Notes: generated by a model from the letters alone, not told the origin. Shown: positions 11,435 to 23,531, counted from the first letter of the stretch. The stretch is DNA of 64,000 bases from Acanthaster planci (GCF_001949145.1 NW_019091397.1:1461477-1525476), one strand, 5' to 3'. Numbers and translations are program-made.

Positions 11435-12198
11435 TTCACTACGGAAGCCCGTTAGGGCCACGGTGCGTTTCTCTTTCACGACGGTGCGTTTCTCTTTCGT
11501 TGTTGGCAGTAACTCGCGGCCGCGCCTTACTTAACTCGCGGCCGCGACTTACTTCACTCGCGACCACCACTTACTTAACTGGCGGCCGCGACTTACTTCA
11601 CTCGCGGCCGCGACTTACTTCACTCGCGGCCGCGACTTACTTAACTCGCGGCCGCGACTTACTCCACTCGCGACCGCCACTTACTTAACTGGCGGCCGCG
11701 ACTTACTTAACTCGCGGCCGCCACTTATTAACTCGCGGCCGCGACTTACTTTACTCGTGGCCGCGGCCTACTTAACTCGTGGCCGCCACTTATTAACTCG
11801 CAGCCGTGACTTACTTAACTCGCGTGGTATGTTGTACTGGTTTGTACCGTGGAAAGCAAATACAGTAGCTTCCTAGATTCACTCCGAAAATGAACCGATA
11901 TTTTTAAGATGTGCACAAGCTGTTGGTCCCGGCAAAGTTCTATTAGTAAATGCATAGAGTTAAATACATTAATAAATGACCAGCAAACATTATTTGACCT
12001 TTAATCTAGCGCCGTGCTCTCAGCTTGCAGACACTTGGAAAATTAATCCGATTACAACATCACGGTAACACGGCGCATAAATAAGTGGCGGCCGCGAGTT
12101 AAGTAAGTCGCGGCCGCGAGGTACTGGCAACTACGAAAGAGAAACGCACCGCGGTGAAAGAGAAAAACACGTGGCCCTAACGGGCCTCCGTATTTCAG
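11435..12198. mobile_element. Foldback DNA element with satellite core and terminal inverted repeats
   Basis: The two ends are inverted copies of one another. The left end carries TACGGAAGCCCGTTAGGGCC and the right end, read in reverse, TACGGAGGCCCGTTAGGGCC. Both then continue into GGTGCGTTTCTCTTTC and CTCGCGGCCGCGACTT. A candidate 7-bp target-site duplication, AGGTAGT, flanks it at 11428-11434 and 12199-12205. There is no transposase, so it is non-autonomous. The 3' flank of transporter copy 2, homologous up to this point, lacks the element near 23970. Confidence 0.8.
11511..11824 (+). repeat. 22-bp tandem satellite, about 14 units
   Basis: The unit is close to AACTCGCGGCCGCGACTTACTT. Some units have GACC or GCCGCC variants and two are 21 bp. 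Nine units carry an exact GCGGCCGC octamer. Two inverted units at about 12085-12120 lie in the right arm of the surrounding foldback element. The base composition is far richer in GC and CpG than the flanking sequence. Confidence 0.9.
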
Positions 12199-12205
12199 AG
12201 GTAGT

Positions 12206-14030
12206 GTAAGTTGCCATATGTAATGATTGAATATTGATATGAATTTAAGCTTATAGCGTTTCAATAATGCCAGAATATAATTCACAAGAGTTCAGTGGGC
12301 ATAAAGTGTGAGATCAGTACTTTTAACAGTCTTTAGGCCAGGGGGGCCAAACTGCTTCAAGATTTCAAGAATACTGTATTTGTAGTTGGCCAGGCCATAC
12401 CTTTAGATGTTTCAAAGCGGATGGTCAAAGGAGAGACTAACCAAATAACGCGAGTGATCAATACCCCCGTTGCGTCTTTCTCTTTCGTTATAACATTTTT
12501 TTTTTACTTGTATGATCTCATTCATGTGAATACTATGGAGACGATTCTGTTAACGTTGGTCATTGTTCACCATGTGTGTTAGATTATACCGATCAGTTGG
12601 TGGAGTGGCTCCCTGTATTCGGTTATTATGAACAGCAAGGGCCTGAAGCATAACCGATGGCCAAACTACTTATGCGCCTCAAACGTATGTTTCGAACAAA
12701 TTAAACCTGCATATATGTAAAAACCATTCTGTGCGATGAAGCTTTGTTTACTATACTAACTTTGACATCAGAGGAAGGACGTTTTCTTAAGCATAATTGC
12801 GATTGGATTAAAAGATTTCTCACGTTGTCCAGTGGCCAAATCCAGCCAATCATTGTCGGGAAGTTCATCAATAAAACATGGCTCCAGCCAGTGACACACG
12901 TTGCTCTGTATACACATCTTGGGCACAGTGTAGTGTCGTTTGCATCATCTTGAACCGTTTGCCGTGTATAGTTAACAACGTTTTCAACTGTTTTGAACAG
13001 TTAAAATGCTTGGGGGCTTAGGGGTCGATCTTAAGCAAATGAGGCTTCTTCAGCGGAAACAAGTCTCGCTTGCATGAGTATGACTTTGCATGCATAGAAT
13101 ACAAAGGTAAGAGCCAACACTTGCTGTACCAGCCACCACGTCCAGTGCTGCATAGATTTTACAAGCAAAATTTACCCGCACGATCTACGAATTGTACGCG
13201 GAGGGGGCAAGCATAGTACGTGGCACCGGCAAAACATCGGGTAAACCCGGACCCAGGCGAGGAGCAAAGTTGAGTCAGTCGAATCAAGTATTTGGCTCGG
13301 GACAATTTGAATCCCCAATCTTTGTACACAATACGATGAATAAATGTGATAGCACCACAGTTTACTCTTGATGATAATAACACATGACATGGACATCACG
13401 AACCTGAACTGTATGCCATTGCAAATATTTTTTTGCAAAGAAAATTTGCTTTTATTTTTGGGACTCTATTTTTTTAACTTTCACTGGAGTCAGGTCTTCT
13501 GGTGAGGGACTCGAGTCGAGTCATTTATCCGTTGGGACTCAAAACGGGTCGAGTGGCCAAAAATTGCGACTCGGGTCAGCGTCTAGTCATTACAACTCTG
13601 CTAACGGGAAGCTCATTTAGTTTGGACAAAAGTGAAATCATCTGAGGAAAAGTTGCGCAGGGTGTAATTTTAAAACGTCGTGGTGTTACAAAACTGAAAA
13701 CCGAAGTGGGTGTTTACAAAAATGGACGTCATGATAGCACGATATAAAACTCTTTTCCTAAATGACAGTTTCCTTAAGTGGGGCACATTTTTTTTCTCAG
13801 ACAGATTCCCAAGAGCCCGATTTGAGTGTGTATGGGGGATATAGTCTAAAATAATTTTAGTGAACACTTTGTTTTCTTTCTGTGGACATTGCAGGGCTTA
13901 ACACACTTAGGAAAGAAAGTTATAAAATGGAATAGTCTCCAGATGTGTGGTTTTAGTTTTCCTGAAAAGGTACTTCTCTGTACCCTTGAATTGCCGAATG
14001 AAATGGCCAAGACCTTCGCCCACAGTCAGA
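12206..14030. other. Intergenic between transporter copies 1 and 2, no gene seen
   Basis: No supported exon. A cluster of GACTC/GAGTC words (about 13508-13580: GACTCGAGTCGAGTC, then GGGACTC, GGGTCGAGTGG, GACTCGGGTC) looks like a degraded interspersed repeat. Confidence 0.4.
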
Positions 14031-14039
14031 AAAGGTTAA

Positions 14040-14240
14040 GGAGGAATGTGAAGATCTTACGGAAAGGAAGCCCCGTCTGGATCACGGACATAAAAATTTT
14101 AAAATGACATCCGTGGTCTCAGCTAGAGGCCGTTTCGTTCATTTTTTATTTCCTTTTTGGGACGTATACTTTACATAAAATATACAATGGCTTTAAATGC
14201 AAAGAAAACACATTGACATTAGAACTGACAAAATCAACGG
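14040..14240 (-). mobile_element. Probable LINE 3'-end fragment (related to 26850-27070)
   Basis: Matches 26850-27070 at reduced identity, for example 'gtctggatcacggac' against 'gtctgggtcacggac', followed in both by a 'ctcagc...gag..cc.tt' block. In the second location it lies just past a reverse-transcriptase C-terminal frame on the minus strand, so both segments are best read as LINE 3' UTR. It sits about 1 kb upstream of transporter copy 2, as its partner sits upstream of copy 3. It may therefore belong to the duplicated unit rather than being a second insertion. Confidence 0.45.
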
Positions 14241-15539
14241 TAAGCTATCATTATTTAGCCAGTCCTGCAGGATTACCCCAAAGAAATATTTTTAAATGCA
14301 GGCGTTGTCGTCATGTCAGTCACCTTGCTTTGGCAAAGTTGCGGCGTGGCATTTATCTTTGAATACAAAACGACCCAACGAGAGTCTCGATTTAGGCGTA
14401 GGCCCTAAACTCAGAAAAATGAAAAGGAAACCTTATCTCTTTAGGTATATTTTCACGTCTTTCTCATTCAATGTTGTATCTTTTAAATTTGATTTCGCCT
14501 CACACGGCTTGTTTGATAAATGGCTGTGATAGCAAATATGATGCAAGATTGCTGAATGAAAATTGGTGTTATTTTTATCCATAATTGGGATTTAATTGCA
14601 TTTTTTTTCAACAAAAAGTGTTAATGAATGGGAACAAAAGTGTAGTGGATTATGTAAAAGCTTGTGATTTGTAACTGGTGAGAGGCCGGGTTGCTGATGA
14701 TGGCCCCTCGCCTGCGGCCTCGGTCTATTATCAGCAACTATATATGCCCCTCACCGGTCAGTGAGCACGCTCCACCACACTTCTATTTCCTTAGTAAAGC
14801 ACGAACACACATACGTGTAGTCACTGACCAGTGCCTAATAGTCCTACGAAAAAATCAATTGTTATCTCATAATGCATCGAACTTTGACCAGTCTTGACAA
14901 AGCAATTACAGATAAACATCTATTTATAAAATGGATCACAAATGCCACCGGAAAGATAGTTTTCGCAGTTAGTTGAATATTCAGCCGTCGACTTTGGAAA
15001 GTTCAAAGATGACCCAATCTCAAGAGTAATGTAGAGTTTACTCTCCTGAGGATGAAGCACGCAGAAGGACCCCAAAAACCGTAAAAAAGTTGGAAGTTTT
15101 GAGTTGAAAATTTGTGTTGAGCATTTCCAGAAACTGACAAGGTTTTAGTCCTTTCATGCCGCGATTACCCCAAAATGACCTCACCGGCAATGGCACCTAT
15201 CAATTACGACCACGATAGCTGGGGCTTAATCATGGTGGCAGCAGCACTTTTCATCTCCTTTTTGACCTTTGGCCGATTCAAAGCCCTGGGTGTCCTTCTA
15301 TTGCCGATGACTGACGACTTTGTCAGTGACTTGTGGCTAATTGGCTGGATCGCAGTCTTGTACAGCACAGTTCAATGCTGTTTTGGTAAGAAAACGGTGC
15401 CATAATTGTACATTTTATATTTCCTTGTTTTATCTACCATTATTGTTACGCTCATCATACTTACTCTGTAATTTAAAAAATAATGCTTAAGCTGAGGTGG
15501 CGTGCTTTCCAGGCTAGACTGCTATGCTTTGTTAATCCA

Positions 15540-15735
15540 TTTCGAAAGTGACTTCGTCACAAAGGCAGACGCGCCACGATTTGCAGGCTCCCATTGGGCG
15601 ATCGCTGAAGTTGATCTTTAACTTCCGGTTCCATGTAAACGGTGCTAAATGCATGTAACTCTATGTGCAGTGCATATTCAGTGGGCGTCGTTTAAACTGA
15701 AGTGACGTCACACTTACGAACTGGATAATTGTAGT
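15540..15735 (+). repeat. Dispersed repeat family B, copy 1 (contains CRE octamer)
   Basis: Shares blocks GTGACTTCGTCA, AACTTCCGGTTCCATG, TTTAAACTGAAGTGACGTCA and ACTTACGAACTGGAT with 20096-20226, 40191-40263 and 42720-42895. It carries the perfect TGACGTCA octamer at 15703-15710. It lies in intron 1 of the broken transporter. Confidence 0.7.
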
Positions 15736-18700
15736 ACAGAGAAATATGGAAAGGCTGCGCAGCACCGTGATCAGAATATTGACAAGAATATAAATAAAAT
15801 CAGTGCTCTGGAATATGTGCTTGCCGAGCTTTTTCTTCAGGGTAAGCAGACTCAGTTCTGAATGAACGCAGAAAAATCCACGTTCATTTCCCCTGGATGC
15901 AGCGTTCCATGTTCGAAAATGACGCGCTGCTCCCTTCCTTACGCTGTACATCGGATGACGCTTTCCGCTGGATGCATACGCTTACGTCACCGAGAATATG
16001 TGGCGGCGCGCAAAAGTGCTGCGCAACAGTGAGATCAGGTGTTTGTCGGCGCACACGGCGCAAGTGAAGGGGCAGGTGTTACATCTGGGGCACTGACAAG
16101 GGGAATTGCTGCCTGCTTTTGACGGCGAGACAGAATCTAACCGGGAACGTACAACCACGTCCCCGACAGAACGATCGCGCCTAATAATTGTAATGACGGG
16201 TTTCCAGTCACATGGGAATTATGCCGACGCCTTGGAGGGTCTCTGGTGATACAAAGAGAGAGCTTTGATTTTATCTCTGTAGCTCTATCTCCTTCCTGTA
16301 GCCTTACAGTGACATGATGAGTACCTCAGCTGCGATGCGAAGAATGTTTATGCAGGCTCTTCTTCAAACTGATGGGCACCTTTGATTATTGCATCAACTG
16401 ACGGGGAACCCTTGGTCAGCTTTTCCGTGGACTTTTCAGCTCCTGAACACTTTTCGTGGGTCTGAAAGTTCCGATATGCTTCTTCTTGAGCAATTTGATT
16501 TGCTTGTGCTTTGGGATAGACTCGAGGTGTTCAGATGAAGGGTTACGTGATTGTGTTTCGTTGGGAGCTTTACAGTGTAAATGCAATTAGAACCATTGTC
16601 AGTTAGTATGTAGAAAATAATGAGACAAGCAAAGCCAGCCGATTTGGTACAATTTTTGTTATCATATTCCAAAACGAATGCTACCGGCCTACATGAATAC
16701 ATTTATGCATGTAAATCGTGTACATGTACATTACATGCACTAAACTTACACTTAGCTACAGGTCTGGTCTTCTGTTAAGGGTGATGTTGGTTTCTGGTGA
16801 ATTTTGGTTTGCCTTTTTGATGAAAAATAGCCCCCAAAGTTGTAGTAAAAACATATTGGGATAAACTGCTTGATATTTTCTGCTTAATATATGATGCCTG
16901 AGGATCAAACACAGTTCCTGAGGGCCCCCAACTTTGACGCAAACGTTAATTTTGAACCCAATCTTGGAGGCTCGATTCCCACAGCCCCACCTGGAAAATT
17001 CTAGACGTCTGAAATAGAGCATTACAAGCAGTACATGTAACTCCCATCAGCAGTCAGTTGGTAACTTTAATGTGAGGGTCGGCAGCCTTTCGCGGACACC
17101 GTAGAGTGTTCCAGAAACTTTTAGAAGGCGAATTACCGCCTGAGGCGCCGTCGCCCCTAAGAAATTTAATTTGGACTATATATTATAACAAAGCATCATT
17201 TTAGTCTGCCTTTTACATACCAATATAAAATTGACTGATCTACAAAAATTGTGAATAATTAATATTTGCACGTTTCGATGTGTTGACATTTTGAGATTAT
17301 AATAGCATATGACTTTTATAATGTAATGTGTCTTTTCCGAACGCCGGACGAACACTCGCTCCCTTTCTGGCTGACACGGAATGCCACTGGTGTGGAGCGA
17401 GGGCGCCTCGGATCGGCGCTCGGGGAATTTATTAGGCTCAAAGAATTTATTAGACTATAGTACCGATGATTTTATTATAAGGGATTTTACTTAATGTAGA
17501 GGAATTTACTATTCCGTCCAGTATTTTATTATAGAGGAACTTATCACAGGGAACAGTTGGGACTTCTATCATGTCTGTGTACAACTTTCTACATATTATA
17601 GTGTGATTTGGGTGAACAAGACTTGATTATAATTTTTGTTGGTGTAATCAAAGTGTGGTTGACTATCATTTCTTGCGTCAGCTGTTTCCCCGGGCCTTGA
17701 GCATCAAGTACTAATAATACTGGCGGACTCACCACAACAAGGTGAAAAACTACACCACCCTGTCCTGACCCGTGACATTGATTAGAGATTTCTATGCTTA
17801 TTATATAAAAGCCTGTTCTTTTACATGTTTTCCACTTTATATACCTTCAGAGCGTTTGTGTAAATTATGAATGGAAACAGTTAGTACTATCGAAGACTTT
17901 ATGAAAAATTGTATTTAAAAATGAATACAGTGTAGGTACATTTAACAATTGTTGACCACCCATACCTCTGTCTTGAAGAATTTATCCAAAGAAACAAGCT
18001 GAACAATATGTTAAGATGATGGCTGGCCTACTGTAAAACTGTACAGTTAACGTATGTAAACGATATCCTTTGCAAATGCACTGTCCCCTCCCTTTCGTTG
18101 ATTGCGTAAACGCTAATGTGAAACTAGTGCGGGTACCAGTGAGTACATTTATATAGTCTGATTAGTGGTCCCCATTTTACCTTATGATACACTGCGTACG
18201 AGAACGTACGGGAACGAGTCTGTTATGCGAGCGTATTCACAGATCGAATTCCCTGGTAGCCTTTGCACAAACCTATAATAGGTACCACGCAAAACTGACT
18301 GAAGAACCACAAATGTTCGTTTTCAAGTTTCCCGAAGCTCTTTTGTTTTGCACGCGCGTGCGCGCACCGTCGGTAGTATACAAATACAGCATGGTTTGAG
18401 GGGAGGTAGTGGGACCAGTGATTCCCACTGTTTTCCGGAAATAAACCTTGCTGTATTTGTTTTACTACACTTCATAAATATTCAAACAGAAATCTCACTT
18501 TACTTGTACATAATTTTGCATTAATTTGCATTGTTTAATGGCGCTGAATTTGCACTATTCGTAATACATGCATACTGATCGCAGACTGTTGTCAGTAATG
18601 TGTGATTTAGTTACTGATTTTCTTTCAGTTAGTGGTATTTATTAGAATTCAAAAACGAATGAGCAGAGGGACGAAATCCCACACAAGTACATGTGCACGT

Positions 18701-19200
18701 ATAACATGGCTGAAGGTTCCCCAAAGAACGTCAACCATCATCTAGGCCTTCTTTGTATTTGCCACTCAGTGCTGGGCGAATCACCAGGAACCCCCTGACT
18801 CGCTGTCGCCTTCTTCAGAAATACATGTAGATGATTATTGAAGAATCAATAGAAAAGAATATCAGCAGTTGGATACCAAAACATCAGTAGAGACTGGACC
18901 TGCAGAAGGGAAGTCAAAAAGGAGGTCAATTACAATAGGCGCTTCGAGGTTTTGTGTCCGATTTAATTAGGTATTACTTTAATGAGAACTATAACTTTGT
19001 GTACATATACAATACGTTCACAATACATGTACAGTATATGGTTTTAAAAGGAGAGTTCCAGTTTTCTTATCTTTTGACTTCTGATGCGGCACTCTCTGTG
19101 TCAGATCCTCAATATTCCTCTTTGGTGACCCGCAGGAGGCGGTAACGGGTTTAGAGGTATTTGGAACATTGAAAATAGTCGATATTGCATTCCATTTTAG

Positions 19201-19342
19201 TCAATTTTTAGAAAATTGACTATCTTCAGCGTGCTCTGAGCACGCACGGCAGTTTGTCATACAGTACTCATACCCATACATTTGTAGAGTGGCATCTTCT
19301 TCAGATTTATCAGATGGGTGATTTTGTACCCACTGCTGACAT
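19201..19342 (-). other. Possible orphan terminal exon, minus strand
   Basis: Read on the minus strand, a pyrimidine-rich tract ending in CTGCAG precedes 142 nt that stay open to TGA at 19201-19203. They encode about 47 residues beginning CQQWVQNHP and containing YGYEYCMTNCRAC. The Cys spacing and composition look protein-like, but no partner exon was found on this strand and I do not recognise the family. It may be a relic exon or chance; it lies inside intron 1 of the copy 2 pseudogene. Confidence 0.25.
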
Positions 19343-20095
19343 CTGCAGAAATAAAATATGAAAGAAGGATGGGTGGAAAATGATCTAAAGGAATATGAGA
19401 GTTTAGACAAATCTCTGTGTCCACCACAATACAAGTATATGTGAACATATTTCACTATTGGTTATTTTTGTCTTTCAAATTTGTCATTAACTTTGCTGTG
19501 ATGTATTAACCCGCGAATGTTCTTATTACACGTATCACAAAACGAATGCCCATTTTTAGCCTTTTCATCATGTAATGTATCATTGCCTTGTCTCAGTGTT
19601 TTTCAATAAACATCTCGGGGAAGAGTATCTCGCAGGCAATGCTTAGGCTGGGTCTAGGTTGATGGAATTTGCAACAAAGGCAATAGTTTTGAGCCAGGGC
19701 AAGGTTGACTGAATTCATGCACTCATTTCTCATGTTTCTGCTTGGCGGACACCATGCACAGTAACACTTTTCTGTTAAGTGACTAGGCCTATCCCCAAGT
19801 TTCTGCTGATTCTAAATTCTAGTTAGGTCTGGACTAACCCAGAGCCTGGGCTAAGTGTGCACTTAAGAAACAATGAGCATCGGCCTATTTTGTGTTTCTA
19901 AAAGGGCATACGTAGCGTATTATTACACTTTTTCCGGTGAGTGATCCATCTAACCCCGCTGTGCGGCGCTATACAATGTTTGGTGATCGTCATGCCTCTT
20001 TTTGGCGTGTTCAAGATTTTTACCCTAATTCACGAGACTAATGGCAGCGCCCAGGAAAAATGCACATATGATACGCGTTTCCCATGTAATTTTTT

Positions 20096-20226
20096 ATTCC
20101 TCCACGATTTGCAGGCTCCCATTGGACGACCGCTGAAGTTGAGCGTAAACTTCCGGTTTCATGGTTCAATGTAAACGGCGATCAATGCATGTGACTCTGG
20201 AGTGACGTCACAATTACGAACTGGAT
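20096..20226 (+). repeat. Dispersed repeat family B, copy 2 (contains CRE octamer)
   Basis: Strongly similar to 15575-15735 (CACGATTTGCAGGCTCCCATTGG, AAACTTCCGGTTTCATG and the TGACGTCA block), but lacks the GCAGTGGGCG segment. The CRE octamer is at 20203-20210. Confidence 0.7.
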
Positions 20227-20739
20227 GGGCACGACGCAACGCACGGCACGACACGTCGTGCGTGTACAGACGTAATGGCAAGAAGGCACAGACATGAACG
20301 CATAGACCGCCAGGTCCTATTCAAAACCGCAGGTTTTTTTCGTGATCTGCGTAGCGCCCGACTAAAATCAAAACTATGGGCAAAGTCACCCCTCGGTGTA
20401 GGGAAGGTACGCACAGTTGAAGAATTCCAGCCGTAAAATTATATGAAGCCATTTTTGGATTGTAAAAAAATCCTTTATTTACTAAATCTGGCCCATAAAG
20501 ATTTCAAATAATGCATTTGCAATATTTGAAAAGAAGAGATAACAGTACCGAAAAGCAAAACAGGTGGACGTATTTTGAGAGCACATGTAAACAACTACAG
20601 GCCATGTAAGTGCGTTGCATGTAATGCGCACTGAACGCGCTTCCATCCATTGCTTCGCTTATTGTTTGCCCATGCTTTTCAAAATCACGGTTAAAAGCAC
20701 AAGACTAGCGGTCTTAGAGCGTTTATATGTCTTTGTAAG

Positions 20740-20855
20740 GAGGCGACGGTGCGACGCGACGACACGACCGAAGGGAGCCGTCGTGCGGTCGCCTCGTATA
20801 GTTGCGTCGCTTAGAGGGAGGCAGAAATGTGTGTCATAAATAGTACACCATAGTG
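20740..20855 (+). repeat. Dispersed repeat family C, copy 2
   Basis: Second copy of the repeat at 3040-3150, sharing GAGGCAGAAATGTGTGTC and AATAGTACACCATA. The left part is an imperfect CpG-rich inverted repeat (GGCGACGG ... CGGTCGCC). It ends only about 36 nt before the acceptor of transporter copy 2 exon 2, in sequence that copy 3 lacks. Confidence 0.6.
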
Positions 20856-23531
20856 TATCTGACAGATTTGAATTTTCACTTTTTACGAAGCACCTGTTGC
20901 CGGCGCCCTCCCCCGTCTGTTCGGAAGCCATCCAATGATGATTTTGGGTGGACTCATGAAGACTGTGGGCATAATATTATCAGCAATATCTCCTACAGTC
21001 TCACTGCTTGCGGTGTTCACTATTGGACTGTCAGGTAAGAGACTGAAATTAATAGTGTACATTTCAAGATATTGTCATACGTTTTGCCTGACATCCAAAC
21101 CCAAACGGAAAGTTATAATACAGTTAGGTAAACCAGCTTGAGGGTACAATTATTGTACTTGTGTTGAGAGGTCATGGCGTAGAGCTGCCAGTAAAGGCCT
21201 AAAGAACACAGAATGTATGTAAAGAATTAGTGAATTTTATTTATAGAAAGTTGTGTGCTGTATGTTCCAACTGTCTCTTTTGCACTGTATGTATGTCTCG
21301 CGACATGTGGACCATGCGTTATCATACTATATATTTAGTATGAGTTAATAACTTGCTAAAGACGCTGAAATTAATTCTAGGTTTGTCCAGTGGTCCTGTC
21401 TGAATTAATGTTACAAGGTCACGGTCCATAATTTTCATGAGTCTGAAAATTATGCAGACGCTTGAACATCAAAGCTATTCCCAGCATTCTGTTATTGAAC
21501 AGTAGTGGCGTAATTATAAGGGGAAGGTGGCATTGTACGTATAGCTTACCATTGAACTTGGTCATAGCTTCGAGTACTACCAAGTTGTGTTCGGGTTTGT
21601 ACAAGACAAAGTGCAGATTCCAAAGAGAAAGGGATCTGGTTCTCCAGATTTCCTGAGTGCAGAAAGCAGCGAATTGACTGGGTACAGTACTGGTACCGTT
21701 ACATTGAACATCAGTTCGTGTTTTTGCAATTGCACAGGTTGGCTCCAAGAACACTACATATGTAATTTATACTACTTATGGTGGAAGGGGGCCATGCTAA
21801 GAAACGGCTATCTCGTGCGCACAGGAAAAATGCGATTGTAAAGTCTTTTTACGGAGCACTAAAATTCCACTTATGTTAGAAACTAATAGCAAACACGATT
21901 TAAAGGGATTTTTTGAAGAAAACACTGACCAAAGCCAGAACACCTTAGAGAAAATGGTCATCAAAGTCGCACCCCTGGCATTTTCAATGGCCCGCTCACA
22001 CTTCTTGCCGCCAAGGCCATTCGTCCGCATCCATGCATAATTATGGATTTATAGTGAAACGGCCTGTTCCCTCTTTTTATGGGTTTATATACACCTGTGT
22101 ACGCGATCGTGAACTTCCCTGTATAAATCTCGTGCAAACGTGTCTGTCATCAACCAGCCGGGAAGCAATTCTACAATTGAATAGTTGTTAATTCAGTGAT
22201 ATCAGCACCTGGATCTTCGGAGATATTGCCCATTAACAAATGAAGATTCAAAACATCCAATTCAAAGTATCCAAATAGGGTTTTACATGCAGATCTGAAG
22301 TGCGCCTTAAACGGATTTCTTTTCATTCCTAAGTTTTTTGTTTGTTTTTTTGTGTGTGTGGGTGTGAGTTTGTATATACATTCAAATTGTGGACCTATAA
22401 CAATAGGGGACAGTAGGGTCCATGGTTGCCGAAGAGCCCACGGTTGGAAAACGTGTATATGGGAGGTCTTCCGAAAAAGTTAAAAAATGAACAAAAGAGG
22501 AACAATTGGGAGTCCACGATTGAAGGCGTTTACACACTTGCGTGCTCGTGGCTCCTCGGATCATTGAAGCGCATTGAAGTGTTACCCGGACTTCATAGCT
22601 GCATTTGATTTTAAACTGTTGACCGTGAGGTTTGTTTTGCTTCTTATTGGAAGATGCTGCTCAGCGTTTGCCTACAGCGCTTGGGTGGTGTATATGGTGT
22701 CGCATGGTCGATTTCAGGGCTTGAACGAACTTCAGGCATCATTTCTGCCCACTGCTTTCGGGGTTGGCAACGCCATTGGAAAGTGTGTGGTACCCCTCTT
22801 GCAACAGGGTCTAAAACTGTATTTTGGGTTTGTGCTGGTTCAACCATTGTGTCCGCATCGTTCGTGGCAGGCGCCTTCATTAGACATTTCATTGGACAGT
22901 TAGCTATTACGGGGCTAGTAGGTGTTGGTTATGCTCTGCTGTATCAAGCTGTTGACGTCATGATTCGGTTCCTTTCGACGGATGACCGATTGGTGAATAT
23001 TTTGGCCTGGTAAGGAATCTTTACTGGCGTAGCTGGAGCACTTGACGGATTACTCTCAGGTTAGAATGATTTAAGCTTCCCTTAGAAAGCTTAAGCTTTG
23101 ATTAGGCTTCGTCCCGTTAAAAAAATTCCAAATAATTTAATGCAGTAACAACATGGTCCTACTCCCCCAGCCAAAACAGGGTTATTCTCATCATAACTTT
23201 CAGTCTTTGACAGGATGTGAGTGCATGAATGTTATTTTGTTTTGAAACTTCTCGATAAATTGCGTCTGTTTAACCCATAAACAAGTCACCGCTTCACTTC
23301 TGAAGAGTAAATATACTTTCGTGTTTTTCGTGAAAGGTTGGAATTACGAATGGACGGAGAGTTTCACCATATCCTTCTTCGTGTATAGTGGATTGGTGTT
23401 GCTGTGGATTCCTGTCTTCATCAAAGAAGCTATATACGCTAAACGAAGTACTCGTTGAGAGGCAAGGTTTTACTATAAAGCTGAAGATGTTGCTTTACTT
23501 TGACGAATCGCTGTTTGCAACCCAGTTACTG

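Larger units (their letters stand above)
15175..23458 (+). pseudogene. Broken SLC16-like transporter, copy 2
   Basis: Exon 1 (15175-15385) and exon 2 (20891-21034) are intact, with the same lengths and phase as in copy 1. Exon 3 survives only as 22570-23059. Its first half, encoding TM4-6 and most of the central loop, is replaced by about 240 nt of unrelated sequence after a GT-rich tract, and no acceptor is visible at the join. Within the remnant there is a net 10-nt deletion around 22806-22845 against copy 1 that shifts the frame to a stop at 22901-22903. There is also a CAA-to-TAA change at 23011-23013. Exon 4 (23337-23458) is intact but carries a divergent WNYEW start. A functional full-length protein is excluded; a short N-terminal transcript product remains possible. 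Its 5' part resembles copy 3 and its 3' part copy 1. Confidence 0.85.

Noticed and set aside
11511-11824. CRISPR-like array
   Set aside because: Units are contiguous without unique spacers and the genome is eukaryotic; it is a minisatellite.
15661-15951. 96-codon minus-strand open frame
   Set aside because: Overlaps repeat family B and shows no coding character.
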